A stretch of 64,000 bases of DNA. Source: Sphingomonas desiccabilis. GTDB taxonomy: Bacteria > Pseudomonadota > Alphaproteobacteria > Sphingomonadales > Sphingomonadaceae. The position numbers were made by a program, and so were the translations under genes. The stretch lies in assembly GCF_004135605.1 (NCBI RefSeq), contig NZ_SDPT01000002.1, positions 434,001 through 498,000 on the forward strand, read 5' to 3'. Positions 27,125-37,655 of this stretch are shown piece after piece; position 1 is the first letter of the stretch; every line of letters starts with the position of its first letter. Under the pieces are notes generated by a model that did not search any database, was not told the DNA's origin, and saw only the letters and a list, made by a program, of their open reading frames with translations.

Positions 27125-27380
27125 AAAAAGCAGGGACGACGACGTGTGGTTCGCCCCCAAGCGCTTCGGCTATGGCACCGGCTGGCCGATCGCGTGGCAG
27201 GGATGGGTGCTGCTGGGCGGCTACCTCGCGCTGTTGCTGCTGGGGTCGCACTATGTGGCGCCGAAGCATCCGATCGGCTTCGGCATCTTCGTGGGCGTCC
27301 TGACGATCGCCGTGCTGGGGCTCTCCGCCACCCACACGCGCGGCGGATGGCACTGGCGCTGGGGCGGCAAGGACGAATAG
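27114..27380 (+). CDS. small two-helix membrane protein of the SPFH/Arc cassette
   Basis: An 88-residue protein of unknown function. A polar N-terminus (MADEKSRDDDVWFAPKRFG) is followed by two membrane helices (WQGWVLLGGYLALLLLG and IGFGIFVGVLTIAVLGL) and a short tail rich in Trp and Gly (GGWHWRWGGKDE). AAGGAG lies ahead of the ATG at 27114, and the start lies inside the Arc-type gene. The association suggests it works with the SPFH protein in the membrane. Confidence 0.75.
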   Translation: MADEKSRDDDVWFAPKRFGYGTGWPIAWQGWVLLGGYLALLLLGSHYVAPKHPIGFGIFVGVLTIAVLGLSATHTRGGWHWRWGGKDE

Positions 27381-27469
27381 CCAGGCTTTGCAGCCCCCGC
27401 GTCCGGACGGGCTTGCCCCCGCCGCCGCCGCATCGGAGAGGGAGGGCGAAGGAAGCGGGGGGAAGGGCG

Positions 27470-27709
27470 ATGTGGATCGAGGTGGTCGGCTGGTCTGGAT
27501 CCTTCCTGATCCTGCTCGCCTATGCGCTGCTGTCGACCGGCCGGCTGGACGCGCGCGGGGTGCCGTATCAGCTGATGAACGTCGCCGGCGCGCTCGGCAT
27601 GGCGATCAACGGCTGGGCGCACGGCGCGCTGCCGAGCGTGTTCAACAATGCGATCTGGATGGGCATCGGCCTGCTCGCGCTGGCAGGGCTGCGCGTCCGG
27701 CGGGGGTAG
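27470..27709 (+). CDS. CBU_0592-family small membrane protein
   Basis: A 79-residue membrane protein with three predicted helices: VVGWSGSFLILLAYALLS, YQLMNVAGALGMAINGW and NNAIWMGIGLLALAGL. The pattern W.GS..ILLAY...S and the LMN..GALG motif match the small CBU_0592 membrane family, whose role is unknown. GGAAGG precedes the ATG at 27470. It lies 89 bases after the SPFH cassette and may share its transcript. Confidence 0.75.
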   Translation: MWIEVVGWSGSFLILLAYALLSTGRLDARGVPYQLMNVAGALGMAINGWAHGALPSVFNNAIWMGIGLLALAGLRVRRG

Positions 27710-27883
27710 CGAGGCCTTGTAACGTTCAGCCTTGGCCAGCATCTCGAATATTAGGCGGCCGTGCCGATTTCGGCCAGGGACCAGACCTAAATCGGGAAGG
27801 TCCGTCGAAGTATTGGGCAAAAGGATACTTGATCGGACTCCCAAAAGCTTCAATCATCTTTTCCTTGGATGAGGAGGGGCGGT

Positions 27884-28957
27884 ATGGACCTGGCAGTCAA
27901 ACTGGCCGAGTTGCAGAAGCGTAGTGTGGAACATCGCGAGGTCCTTCTGACGGAGGAGGCAGCGAAGACCGCTTTGGTGATGCCGTTTCTGCAAGCGCTC
28001 GGCTACGACGTGTTCAATCCGGCTGAGGTGGTGCCGGAGTTCACCGCGGACGTCGGCACCAAGAAGGGCGAGAAGGTCGACTATGCCATCTGTAAAAGCG
28101 GGAGCGTGGACGTTCTGATCGAGTGCAAGCCGGCTGCCTCGGAACTCAACGTTCGACACGCATCGCAGCTGTTTCGCTATTTCACGGCAACAGACGCGCG
28201 GCTGGCCGTCCTCACCAATGGCGTAAACTACCAGTTCTTTTCCGATGTCGAAAAACCGAACATCATGGATGAGAGGCCGTTCTTTTCGTTTTCGATGGAT
28301 GCGTTGAAACCAACCGACGTCAAGACCCTTGAGAAGTTCGGAAAGGCGAGCTTCGACATCGAGAAGATCGTTCAGGAAGCTGGAAACCTGAAGGTCCAGT
28401 CGCTGCTCCGCAAGGAGCTGGAGCGTGAGTTCGCGGAACCGTCCGAAGGACTCGTCGAGTTGCTCGCGCGCCGGGTGCATGATGGACGACTGACGCCAGC
28501 AGTGAAGGAGAACTTCACGAAGATGCTCGTTTCCACCATCAGCGCGCTTGTTCGCGATCTGGTGAACGAACGACTTTCATCGGCACTCAATGCAGCGGCC
28601 CCTGCGCCGGTTGAGAGTGGAGGTGAGGAGCCCGCTGCGGCGGAGGACGGTGTTGTTACCACGCCGGAGGAAATCTCTGGTTTCCACATCGTCCAGGCGA
28701 TCGCGTCCCGTTTGGTCGATCCAAAGCGCGTCATCCTTCGAGACGCAAAGTCCTATTGCGCGATCCTTCTGGACGACAACAACCGGAAGACGATCGCCCG
28801 GATGTGGTTCAACGCTGCAACCGTGAAGTACTTCGGCACCTTCTCCGGCAAGGATGAAACGCGACATCATCTACCGGAACTCACAGCGATCTACCAACTG
28901 GCTCCGATGATCGATGCTCGTCTGAAAGAACTGGATGGGACGATCGGCAAGGAGTGA
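27884..28957 (+). CDS. solitary type I restriction endonuclease-like protein (HsdR N-terminal type nuclease)
   Basis: A 357-residue protein resembling the N-terminal nuclease domain of type I restriction subunit HsdR and related stand-alone nucleases. An early helical part (EEAAKTALVMPFLQALGYDVFNPAEVVPEF) is followed by the PD-(D/E)xK core: Asp in KVDYAI and the pair in VDVLIECKP. A conserved DARLAVLTNGVNYQFFSD follows. No helicase motor is present. The C-terminal 110 residues form a separate domain. No HsdM or HsdS gene is nearby. The gene is less GC-rich than its neighbours. GAGGAGG precedes the ATG at 27884. A defence role is possible but not shown. Confidence 0.75.
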   Translation: MDLAVKLAELQKRSVEHREVLLTEEAAKTALVMPFLQALGYDVFNPAEVVPEFTADVGTKKGEKVDYAICKSGSVDVLIECKPAASELNVRHASQLFRYFTATDARLAVLTNGVNYQFFSDVEKPNIMDERPFFSFSMDALKPTDVKTLEKFGKASFDIEKIVQEAGNLKVQSLLRKELEREFAEPSEGLVELLARRVHDGRLTPAVKENFTKMLVSTISALVRDLVNERLSSALNAAAPAPVESGGEEPAAAEDGVVTTPEEISGFHIVQAIASRLVDPKRVILRDAKSYCAILLDDNNRKTIARMWFNAATVKYFGTFSGKDETRHHLPELTAIYQLAPMIDARLKELDGTIGKE

Positions 28958-28987
28958 TCGCTCGATTGCCTGCTTTGTTGGAAATCC

Positions 28988-31165
28988 TCAGGCGGCGCGG
29001 GTCGCGGGTGGGGGGAGCAGGGCGTCGAACGCCTCGACCGGCATCGGCCTGCCATAGAGATAGCCCTGGGCGATCGTGCAGCCGCACTGGGCGAGCAGGG
29101 CGCGCTGCGCCTCGGTCTCGACGCCCTCGGCGATGACCTCGATCCCGAGCATGGTGCCGAGGAACGCCATCGCGGTGACTACCGCCGCATCGGTCTTGTC
29201 CTCGACGAGGTCGCGGATGAAGCCGCGGTCGATCTTGATCCGGCTGATCGGATAGCGCTTCAGCACGCTCAAGGAGGCATAGCCGGTGCCGAAATCGTCG
29301 AGCGCGACGCCCACCCCCTGGGCCCGGAGCGTGCGCAGCGGGGCGAGCATCGTCTCGTCTTCCCGCAGGATGATGTTCTCGGTCACCTCCAGCTCCAGGG
29401 CGCTGGGGGGCAGCGCATGGCGATCGAGCGCGGCGCGGACGCGCTCGGCAAGCGTACCGTCGCGGAACTGCGCGCTGAACAGGTTGATGCCGACCACGAA
29501 GGAGGGGGCGGCCGAGCGCCATCTGGCAGCCTGGCGGCACGCCGCCTCCAGCACCCACAGGCCGACGTCATGCGCCAGGCTCCCCGATTCCAGCGCCGGC
29601 AGGAAGGCGTCGGGCGCCAGCAGCCCGCGCTCGGGATGCGCCCAGCGCAGCAGCGCCTCGGTACCCAGCAGCGCGCCGTCTGCCAGGCGGACCTGGGGCT
29701 GGTAGAAGAGCCGGAACTGGCCCTGATCGAGCGCATCGCGCAACTCGCCCTCGAACGCGCGGCGATGGATGGCGGCGCTGCGCAGCGCGGGCGCGTAGAA
29801 GCGCTGGCAGTGCCGCCCCTCGCTCTTGGCCTGATACATGGCGAGGTCCGCCCCGGAGAGCAGCTCCTCCGCATCGGCGCCGTCGCCCGGGAAGACGGCG
29901 ATGCCCACGCTCGCGCTGACATGGACGTCCTGCCCCTCCAGCGGGATCGGGGCGGCGACGGTGCGGGTCAGGCAGTCCGCGACGGCGGTGGCGCGCGCGC
30001 GGGGATCCTCGCCCGGCAGCAGGATCGCGAACTCGTCGCCGCCGAGCCGGGAGACGGTGTCGAGCGCCCCCACGCAGCCGAGCAGCCGTGCCGCGATCGT
30101 CTTGAGCACCGCATCGCCGGCCGAATGGCCGAGCGTGTCGTTGACGTCCTTGAACTGGTCCAGGTCGAGCATCAGCAGCGCGAAGGGTTCGGCGCGCGCG
30201 ACCAGCGCCGAGGTGCGGTCGAGCAGCGCCGCCCGGTTGGGAAGCTCGGTCAGGGGATCGAAATGCGCCATGCGGAACAGCCGGTCCTCGGCTGCGCGCC
30301 GCTCGGTCAGGTCGCGCATGATCGATCCGAACGCCGCGTGGGGGCCCTCCGACCACATGGAGAGCGACAGCTCGATCGGGAACTCGCGGCCGTCCTTGTG
30401 CAGGGCGACCAGTTCGACCTTGCGCCCGATCAGCTTGGTGGTGCCGCCGTGCGCGGCACGCATGAGGCCGCCGTCGTGCATTCCCCGCGCCTTGGGCGGC
30501 ACGATGATGTCGATGGCCCTTCCTTCGGCCTCTTCGGCGGTGAAGCCGAACATGCTTTGCGCGCCTGCGTTCCAGAAGCTGATGCGGCCGTGATGGTCCG
30601 CCACGACGATCGCGTCGGGCGAGGTGGCGGCGATGTTGCGGAAGCGCGACTGGCCGATGGTGCGGGCGATCTCGAGGCGGCGCACCTCCAGCCGGTTCAT
30701 GACGATGGCCGCGAGCGCCAGCAGGTTCGCACGATCCGCCTCGGTGAAGCGGCTGCGCGGGTGCGGGTCGATGAGGCACAGCGTGCCGATGCTGTAGCCG
30801 TCGCGCGTGCGCAGCGGCGCCCCGGCGTAGAAGCGGATGAAGGGCGTGCCGGTCACCAGCGGGTTGTCGCCGAAACGGGGATCGCTGCTCGCGTCGAGCA
30901 CCACCAGTTCCGCCTCCTCGGCGAGCGCATGGGCGCAGAAGGAGATTTCGCGCGGCGTCGTGGAGATGTCGGTGCCGATTGCCGCGTGGAACACCTGCCG
31001 GTCGTCGGCGACGAAGGAGACGGCAGCGCTCGCGGTGCCGAAGATGCGCGACGCCAGCTGGGTGATCTCGTCCAGCCCGAGGTCCACGTCGGGCCCGAGT
31101 GCGTCATATTCGGCGAGCGCCGCGAGGCGTTCTTCCTCATTCCAGAGGAGCGGGGGCAGGCGCAT
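28988..31165 (-). CDS. GAF-PAS-GGDEF-EAL protein (cyclic di-GMP turnover)
   Basis: A 725-residue cytoplasmic signalling protein with four domains in order. A GAF sensor (about 25-165) contains the conserved PREISFCAHAL and LCLIDPHPR. A PAS sensor (about 175-295) contains DAIVVADHHGRISFWNAGA. The GGDEF diguanylate cyclase (about 305-465) has an intact RLGGDEFA motif but no RxxD inhibition site. The EAL phosphodiesterase (about 475-720) has the intact signature TEALLRW plus DDFGTGYASL and EVIAEGVET. Both catalytic domains look competent, so the net activity cannot be told. No membrane helix is present. GGAGAC precedes the ATG at 31165. It is convergent with the nuclease gene. Confidence 0.92.
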   Translation of the reverse strand: MRLPPLLWNEEERLAALAEYDALGPDVDLGLDEITQLASRIFGTASAAVSFVADDRQVFHAAIGTDISTTPREISFCAHALAEEAELVVLDASSDPRFGDNPLVTGTPFIRFYAGAPLRTRDGYSIGTLCLIDPHPRSRFTEADRANLLALAAIVMNRLEVRRLEIARTIGQSRFRNIAATSPDAIVVADHHGRISFWNAGAQSMFGFTAEEAEGRAIDIIVPPKARGMHDGGLMRAAHGGTTKLIGRKVELVALHKDGREFPIELSLSMWSEGPHAAFGSIMRDLTERRAAEDRLFRMAHFDPLTELPNRAALLDRTSALVARAEPFALLMLDLDQFKDVNDTLGHSAGDAVLKTIAARLLGCVGALDTVSRLGGDEFAILLPGEDPRARATAVADCLTRTVAAPIPLEGQDVHVSASVGIAVFPGDGADAEELLSGADLAMYQAKSEGRHCQRFYAPALRSAAIHRRAFEGELRDALDQGQFRLFYQPQVRLADGALLGTEALLRWAHPERGLLAPDAFLPALESGSLAHDVGLWVLEAACRQAARWRSAAPSFVVGINLFSAQFRDGTLAERVRAALDRHALPPSALELEVTENIILREDETMLAPLRTLRAQGVGVALDDFGTGYASLSVLKRYPISRIKIDRGFIRDLVEDKTDAAVVTAMAFLGTMLGIEVIAEGVETEAQRALLAQCGCTIAQGYLYGRPMPVEAFDALLPPPATRAA

Positions 31166-31204
31166 GCAGTCTCCGGCCGACAAGGAGAGACCGCTATGCG
31201 GTTC

Positions 31205-31227
31205 AAAAGGCTAAGGTTCCGTTAGCC
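31205..31227 (-). terminator. weak terminator after purB
   Basis: On the minus strand a 6-bp stem GGCTAA/TTAGCC with a 7-base loop is followed by TTTTGAA. It lies about 46 bases past the purB stop codon, just before the c-di-GMP gene. A second GC hairpin (GCCCGGC/GCCGGGC) lies between it and purB. Confidence 0.45.
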
Positions 31228-31273
31228 AAACGGCGTGCCCGGCCGCGCGCGGCCCGCAGCCGGGCAGCGCGCC

Positions 31274-32590
<1,317 letters not shown>

Positions 32591-32797
32591 GCGGGTCTGC
32601 CTGTCTGCAAGTTTCGATTGGCCGCCGAATGCCAACGCTTTGCCCCCGAGTCGAGCGGAAAAGCCGACAAGATGTCGTCCCAAAGATGGCCGACCGGTGG
32701 TGAAAACCAAGAATTGATGCCTATATTCCTTTCACAGCCAGATGCGCTGCACCGACAACGTGCCGGTGCGCGCAAACATCGGAAATGGAGGCTGAAG

Positions 32798-33256
32798 ATG
32801 TTGAAGCAGATTCTTCTGATCGGTGCCATGACGGTTGCTGCGCCTGCACTGGCGCAGACCGGCCAGACCACGACGGGAAGTCCGTCCGCGGGGATGGGTA
32901 CGCCGGGTGCGCAGCAGCAAAGCTTGCCGCCGACGGCGACCACGCCCGATACGACGCAGGCAGCCCCGCAGTCGGCACCGGATGCGCAGGCGTCCACGGC
33001 CGCCACCCCGTCGCAGATCGCGCAGGTGGTCGAGCAGGATTTCGCCAAATATTCGGGCGGCAAGGACACGCTGACGCAGACGCAGTTCGGCGCCTGGATG
33101 GCCTCGCTGCGCTCCGCGACGGAGCCGGGCGCCACGGCCGACAGCCCGCAGATGAAGACCTGGATCACCCAGGCCTTTGCCCAGGCGGATACGGACAAGT
33201 CGAAGTCGGTGTCCAAGGCGGAGCTGACCAGCTTCCTGACCAGCGCGGCGGGCTGA
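32798..33256 (+). CDS. exported EF-hand domain protein
   Basis: A 152-residue protein with a signal peptide (MLKQILLIGAMTVAAPALAQ, cleavage after residue 20), a long low-complexity Ala/Pro/Gln/Thr region to about residue 75, and a C-terminal helical part. The latter contains an EF-hand calcium loop DTDKSKSVSKAE (about residues 134-145) with acidic or oxygen-bearing residues at the expected positions. A second, degenerate loop may precede it. It is probably periplasmic. GGAGG lies seven bases before the ATG at 32798. A strong terminator follows. Confidence 0.82.
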   Translation: MLKQILLIGAMTVAAPALAQTGQTTTGSPSAGMGTPGAQQQSLPPTATTPDTTQAAPQSAPDAQASTAATPSQIAQVVEQDFAKYSGGKDTLTQTQFGAWMASLRSATEPGATADSPQMKTWITQAFAQADTDKSKSVSKAELTSFLTSAAG

Positions 33257-33314
33257 TCCCGCAGCGGGTCACCGCAAGCACCCCATTCCGGCCTCCTTCC
33301 CCTGGGCCGGTGCC

Positions 33315-33350
33315 GGCCGCCGGACGTCTGTCCGGCGGCCGTTTGCTTTT
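33315..33350 (+). terminator. rho-independent terminator of the EF-hand gene
   Basis: A perfect 11-bp stem GGCCGCCGGAC/GTCCGGCGGCC (33315-33325 and 33330-33340) with the tetraloop GTCT is followed by GTTTGCTTTT. It lies about 60 bases after the stop codon. Confidence 0.88.
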
Positions 33351-33451
33351 GGGGAAAGCGGTTCGACGTGGGGTGGCAGGAGGGCGGAACGGAGATCCTG
33401 GTTCCGTAGGAGATAGGGGCGACGGTCTGCGTCCCTGCTGAAAGATCACCG

Positions 33452-33592
33452 CAACTGGGCCCCGGCCTTCGCCGGGGTACGGGATGGTATAGGCTGCTGA
33501 TCGAATGAGCTCAGCCGCGTGGTCTTCAAACCCGCATATCTTCTTCGATCCTCGCACTTCTTCGTACCCCGGCGAAGGCCGGGGCCCAGTTG
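33452..33592. repeat. REP-like inverted pair (family A), locus 7
   Basis: A reverse copy (33452-33480) and a forward copy (33565-33592), here in the opposite order to loci 1, 5, 8 and 9, so that the TAC ends face inward. Both stems are perfect. They lie in the 386-base gap between the convergent EF-hand and radC genes, which otherwise holds only the terminator at 33315-33350. Confidence 0.85.
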
Positions 33593-33642
33593 CGGTGTCC
33601 TCGCGTGGGTACGCGGCGCGTATGATTTTCCCGATGCCGCCC

Positions 33643-34341
33643 CTACATCAGCCCCTTGGCGCGCAGGCTGGTATGGCCCTGGGTGCCGATGACGACATGG
33701 TCGTGGACGGCGATGTCGAGGTGCCTGGCGGCCTGGACGACGATGCGGGTGAGGTCGATGTCGGCGCGGCTGGGCGTCACGTCGCCGCTGGGGTGGTTAT
33801 GGACCAGGATGATCGCCGCCGAGCCGAGCTCGATCGCGCGGCGGATCACCTCGCGCGCATAGATGGGCGCCTGGTCGATCGAGCCTTCCGCCACCAGTTC
33901 GTCGCGGATCAGCATGTTGCGGACGTTAAGGTGCAGGACCCGCACCCGCTCGATGCTGTGGTACGCCATTTCGGCGTGCAGATAGTCGAGCACCGCCTGC
34001 CAGTTGGACAGCACCGGGCGCGCCGCCATCTCGCCGCGCAGCATGCGGATCGCCGAGGCGTGGGCGATCTTGAGCGCGGCGACGGCGGTGTCGCCCATCC
34101 CCGGCACCCGCGCGATGGCGCGGGGGTCCGCTGACAACAGCCCGCCCAGCCCGCCGAACTCGTGCAGCAGTGCCTTGGCGAGCGGCTTGGTATCGCGGCG
34201 CGGGATCGCCAGGGCGAGCAGATACTCGATCAGCTCATGGTCGAGCAGCGCTTCCCCGCCGTCGTCGAGCAGCCGTCCGCGCAGCCGTGCGCGGTGGCCG
34301 GTGCCGTCGGTGCTGGGCCCAGGCGGGGCGGATGCGTTCAT
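33643..34341 (-). CDS. radC: RadC family protein (JAB/MPN domain)
   Basis: A 232-residue RadC-family protein. An N-terminal helix-hairpin-helix-like part (LSADPRAIARVPGMGDTAVAALK) is followed by the MPN/JAB metalloprotease-like domain. Its metal motif is VHNHPSGDVTPSRADIDLT, with the two histidines and the distal aspartate in place and a conserved glutamate upstream in RDELVAEG. The name implies DNA repair, but the family's biochemical role is unresolved. The ATG at 34341 and length are normal. It is divergent from the ydbH gene. Confidence 0.93.
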   Translation of the reverse strand: MNASAPPGPSTDGTGHRARLRGRLLDDGGEALLDHELIEYLLALAIPRRDTKPLAKALLHEFGGLGGLLSADPRAIARVPGMGDTAVAALKIAHASAIRMLRGEMAARPVLSNWQAVLDYLHAEMAYHSIERVRVLHLNVRNMLIRDELVAEGSIDQAPIYAREVIRRAIELGSAAIILVHNHPSGDVTPSRADIDLTRIVVQAARHLDIAVHDHVVIGTQGHTSLRAKGLM

Positions 34342-34445
34342 GGCGCGTTGAGGCTAGGCGGTGCAAGGCCCGGGCGCAATCGTGGCGCTTGACCCGTTTG
34401 GCGGGGGCCGTAACGATCGCTGGCGATGGGAGAGTGGCAATCCGC

Positions 34446-37400
34446 GTGACGCCTGGGACGATCGACACGCCGGAGGACCTGCCCGGGCGGCGGCGCTGGT
34501 CGCGTCGCAGGCGCGGTGCGCTGGCGGTGGCGCTCGTCCTGCTGCTGGCGCTGGTCGCGCTGTGGTTCACCCGGCGTCCGATCGCCGACAGCTTCGTGCG
34601 CCGCGCGCTGGCCGACCGGGGCGTGCCTGCCCGCTACCAGATTTCCGACCTGACCTTCGGGCGCCAGCGGCTGACCGACGTGGTGATCGGCGACCCGCGC
34701 AACCCGGACCTCGTCGCCGATTGGGCGGAGCTGCGCACGCGCATGACGCTGCGCGGGCCCGAGGTGACGGGCGTGCGGGTCGGGCGGGTGCGGCTGCGGG
34801 GGCGGCTGGTGGACGGCAAGGTGTCGCTGGGCGCGATCGACAAGCTGATGCCGGCCCCCTCGGGCAAGCCGTTCGCGCTGCCCGCCCTCGACGCGCAGAT
34901 CGGCGACGCACGCATGCGGCTGGAGACGCCGGACGGGGTGGTGGGGCTGAAGCTCAGCGGCAGCGGGCGGCTGGACGACGGCTTCTCGGGCAACCTCGCC
35001 GCGGTCTCCGAACGGCTGGGGATCGGCGGCGCCTGCACGGCCGGGCAGCTGCGCGCGGCGGTTGCGATCCGCATCGCCGACGCGCGGCCGACGATCGCAG
35101 GGCCGGTGCGGGCCGGATCACTTGCGTGCGGCGACACCCGCCTGGCGGGGCTCGCAACTCGGATCGACCTGACGCTCGGCGAGCGGCTCGATCGCTGGCA
35201 GGGGCGTGCCGAGCTTGCCGCCGCCGGGGTAACGGGCGCCGGCGCCCGGGTGCGCGGCGTGAAGGGCCGCGTCGACTTCACCGGCAGCGCGCGCGACACC
35301 CAGGGCCAGGCGACGCTGGAGAGCGGCGCGTTCGCCGCGGCCGGGATCGCCGGCGAGGCGCTGGCGATCGACGGCCGCTACCGGATCGGGGCGGAGCAGG
35401 CGTTCCAGGGCAGCGCGCGGGTGCGCGGGGCCGCGTTGCCGGCAGCGACGCTGCGGCAGGTCGCAGGGCTGGGCACGGCGGGCGCGGGATCGCCGGTCGG
35501 GCCGCTGATGGCGGCGATCGCGAAGGCAGGCGTCGCTGCCGGCCGGCGTTTCGACGCGGGCGCCGAACTGGACGCTACCAACGGTGCCAAGGGCGGGCGG
35601 CTCGTGGTGCGGCGACTGTCGGCACAGGGCGCGAGCGGCGCGCAGGTCGTGCTCTCGGGTACCGAGGGCGTGGCCTATGGCTGGCCGGACGGCAGTCCGT
35701 CGCTCAACGGCACGCTGACGATCGGCGGCGGCGGCCTGCCCGAGGCGGCGATCCAGCTGGCGCAGGCGCAGCCGGGCGGCGCCGTCACCGGCACCGCGAT
35801 CGTGCGGCCCTATGCGGCGGGCGGCGCGCGGCTGGCGCTCACCCCCGTGCGGTTCACCCGCGCGGGCGACGGCAGTACCCGCTTCGGCACCCAGGCGACG
35901 CTGAGCGGGCCGCTGGCGGACGGCCGCGTCGACGGGCTGGTGGTGCCGCTGTCGGGCCGCTGGGACGGGGGTGCCGCGGTGGCGGTCAACCCCGACTGCA
36001 CGACCGTCGCGTGGCAGCGGCTGGCCGTGTCCTCGCTGGTGCTGGACCCTGCGCGGCTGCGGCTCTGCCCGACCGGCGGGGCGCTGGTGGCGGTGAACCG
36101 CGCCGGGCTGGGCGGCGGCGCACAGCTGGGTGCGACGCGACTGGCGGGGCGGCTGGGCGGCACGCCGGTGACGCTGGCCATGCGTGGCGGGCGGCTGGAC
36201 CTCGCCCGCCTCGATTTCGCGCTCGAGGGCGTGGAGAGCCGGCTGGGTGCGCCGGAGCGGGTGACGCGGATCGACGCGGGCCGGCTGGAGGGTCGGATCG
36301 CGGGCGGCGGCGTCGGCGGGCGCTTTGCCGATGCGGCAGGGCAGATCGCCAACGTGCCGCTGCTGCTGTCGGGCGCGGCGGGCGACTGGCGCTTTGCCGG
36401 GGGCGTGCTGAAGCTCGCCGGCGGGCTGAAGCTCGACGACACCCAGACCGGCGAGCAGCGGCGGTTCGAGACCTTGGCGAGCGACGATGTCGCGCTCACC
36501 CTCGCGGGCAACACCATCACCGCGACCGGGACGCTCAAGCATCCCGCCAAGCAGGTGACCGTGGCGACCGTCGCGATTACCCACGAGCTCGGGACGGGCG
36601 CCGGCACCGCCGACCTCAAGGTGCCGGGCATCGCCTTTGGCGACGACTTCCAGCCCGAGGAACTGACGCCGCTCACCTTCGGCGTGATCGCCGAGGTGAA
36701 GGGCAGCGTGTCGGGCGACGGGCACATCGCCTGGAACGCGGACGGCGTGACCAGCACGGGCACCTTCCGCACCGCCGACATCGACCTGGCGGCCGCCTTT
36801 GGCCCCGCGACCGGCATTGCGGGCGAGGTCCACTTCACCGACCTCCTGGGGCTGGTGACGGCGCCCAACCAGCTGCTCACCATTGGGGAGGCGAATCCGG
36901 GCATCCCCTTCAAGGACGGGCAGCTGCGCTATCGCCTGATCCCGGAGCAGCGCATCCAGATCGAGGGCGGGCGCTGGCCGCTTGCGGGCGGCGAGATGGT
37001 GCTGGAGCCGACGGTGCTCGACTTCGCGCCGCAAAAGGACCGGCGCATGACCTTCCGCGTGACGGGGGTGGATGCGGGCCTGTTCCTGCAGGAGTTCGAG
37101 TTCGAGAATTTGAGCGCCAGCGGTACCTTCGACGGGGTGCTGCCGATGATCTTCGACCAGCGCGGCGGCCGCATCGAGGGCGGGCGGCTGGTGGCGCGCG
37201 AAGGCGGCGGCAACATCGCCTATGTGGGCGAGGTGTCCAAGGAGGATGTCGGCTTCTGGGGCAATCTGGCGTTCCAGGCGCTGAAGAGCCTCAACTACCG
37301 CAACCTCACGCTGGAGATGAACGGGCCGCTGGCCGGCGAGATGATCACCGCAATCCGCTTCTCCGGCGTCAGCCAGGGCAAGGGCACCAGCTCCAACTTC

Positions 37401-37634
37401 CTGATCCGCCGGCTCGCGCGGCTGCCGTTCGTCTTCAACGTGCGGATCAAGGCGCCTTTCCGCCAGCTGATCGATTCGGTGCAGAGCTATTATGATCCGG
37501 GCCGGCTGATCGAGCGCAACCTGCCCGCGCTGATGGAAGCGCAGGAACAGCAGGGCGGGGCGCCCGCGCCGAAGCCGGCGACGCCGGGCTCGATCCCGCC
37601 CGTTCAGCCCCGGGAAAGCGACGATAGACCATGA
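34446..37634 (+). CDS. ydbH: YdbH family AsmA-like envelope protein
   Basis: A 1062-residue protein of the AsmA-like/bridge-type lipid transfer superfamily. In E. coli YdbH, YhdP and TamB are redundantly needed to move phospholipid to the outer membrane. An N-terminal membrane anchor (ALAVALVLLLALVALWFT) is followed by a very long beta-rich periplasmic region, and the conserved C-terminal YdbH domain covers about residues 820-1030 (from FRVTGVDAGLFLQEFEF through DQRGGRIEGGRL). The start is uncertain between GTG codons at 34446 (GGGAG 12 bases upstream, preferred) and 34434. It is followed by ynbE and ydbL, the same order as in E. coli, which strongly supports the call. Confidence 0.9.
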   Translation: MTPGTIDTPEDLPGRRRWSRRRRGALAVALVLLLALVALWFTRRPIADSFVRRALADRGVPARYQISDLTFGRQRLTDVVIGDPRNPDLVADWAELRTRMTLRGPEVTGVRVGRVRLRGRLVDGKVSLGAIDKLMPAPSGKPFALPALDAQIGDARMRLETPDGVVGLKLSGSGRLDDGFSGNLAAVSERLGIGGACTAGQLRAAVAIRIADARPTIAGPVRAGSLACGDTRLAGLATRIDLTLGERLDRWQGRAELAAAGVTGAGARVRGVKGRVDFTGSARDTQGQATLESGAFAAAGIAGEALAIDGRYRIGAEQAFQGSARVRGAALPAATLRQVAGLGTAGAGSPVGPLMAAIAKAGVAAGRRFDAGAELDATNGAKGGRLVVRRLSAQGASGAQVVLSGTEGVAYGWPDGSPSLNGTLTIGGGGLPEAAIQLAQAQPGGAVTGTAIVRPYAAGGARLALTPVRFTRAGDGSTRFGTQATLSGPLADGRVDGLVVPLSGRWDGGAAVAVNPDCTTVAWQRLAVSSLVLDPARLRLCPTGGALVAVNRAGLGGGAQLGATRLAGRLGGTPVTLAMRGGRLDLARLDFALEGVESRLGAPERVTRIDAGRLEGRIAGGGVGGRFADAAGQIANVPLLLSGAAGDWRFAGGVLKLAGGLKLDDTQTGEQRRFETLASDDVALTLAGNTITATGTLKHPAKQVTVATVAITHELGTGAGTADLKVPGIAFGDDFQPEELTPLTFGVIAEVKGSVSGDGHIAWNADGVTSTGTFRTADIDLAAAFGPATGIAGEVHFTDLLGLVTAPNQLLTIGEANPGIPFKDGQLRYRLIPEQRIQIEGGRWPLAGGEMVLEPTVLDFAPQKDRRMTFRVTGVDAGLFLQEFEFENLSASGTFDGVLPMIFDQRGGRIEGGRLVAREGGGNIAYVGEVSKEDVGFWGNLAFQALKSLNYRNLTLEMNGPLAGEMITAIRFSGVSQGKGTSSNFLIRRLARLPFVFNVRIKAPFRQLIDSVQSYYDPGRLIERNLPALMEAQEQQGGAPAPKPATPGSIPPVQPRESDDRP

Positions 37635-37655
37635 ACAACACGATGAGGCGTGCAG

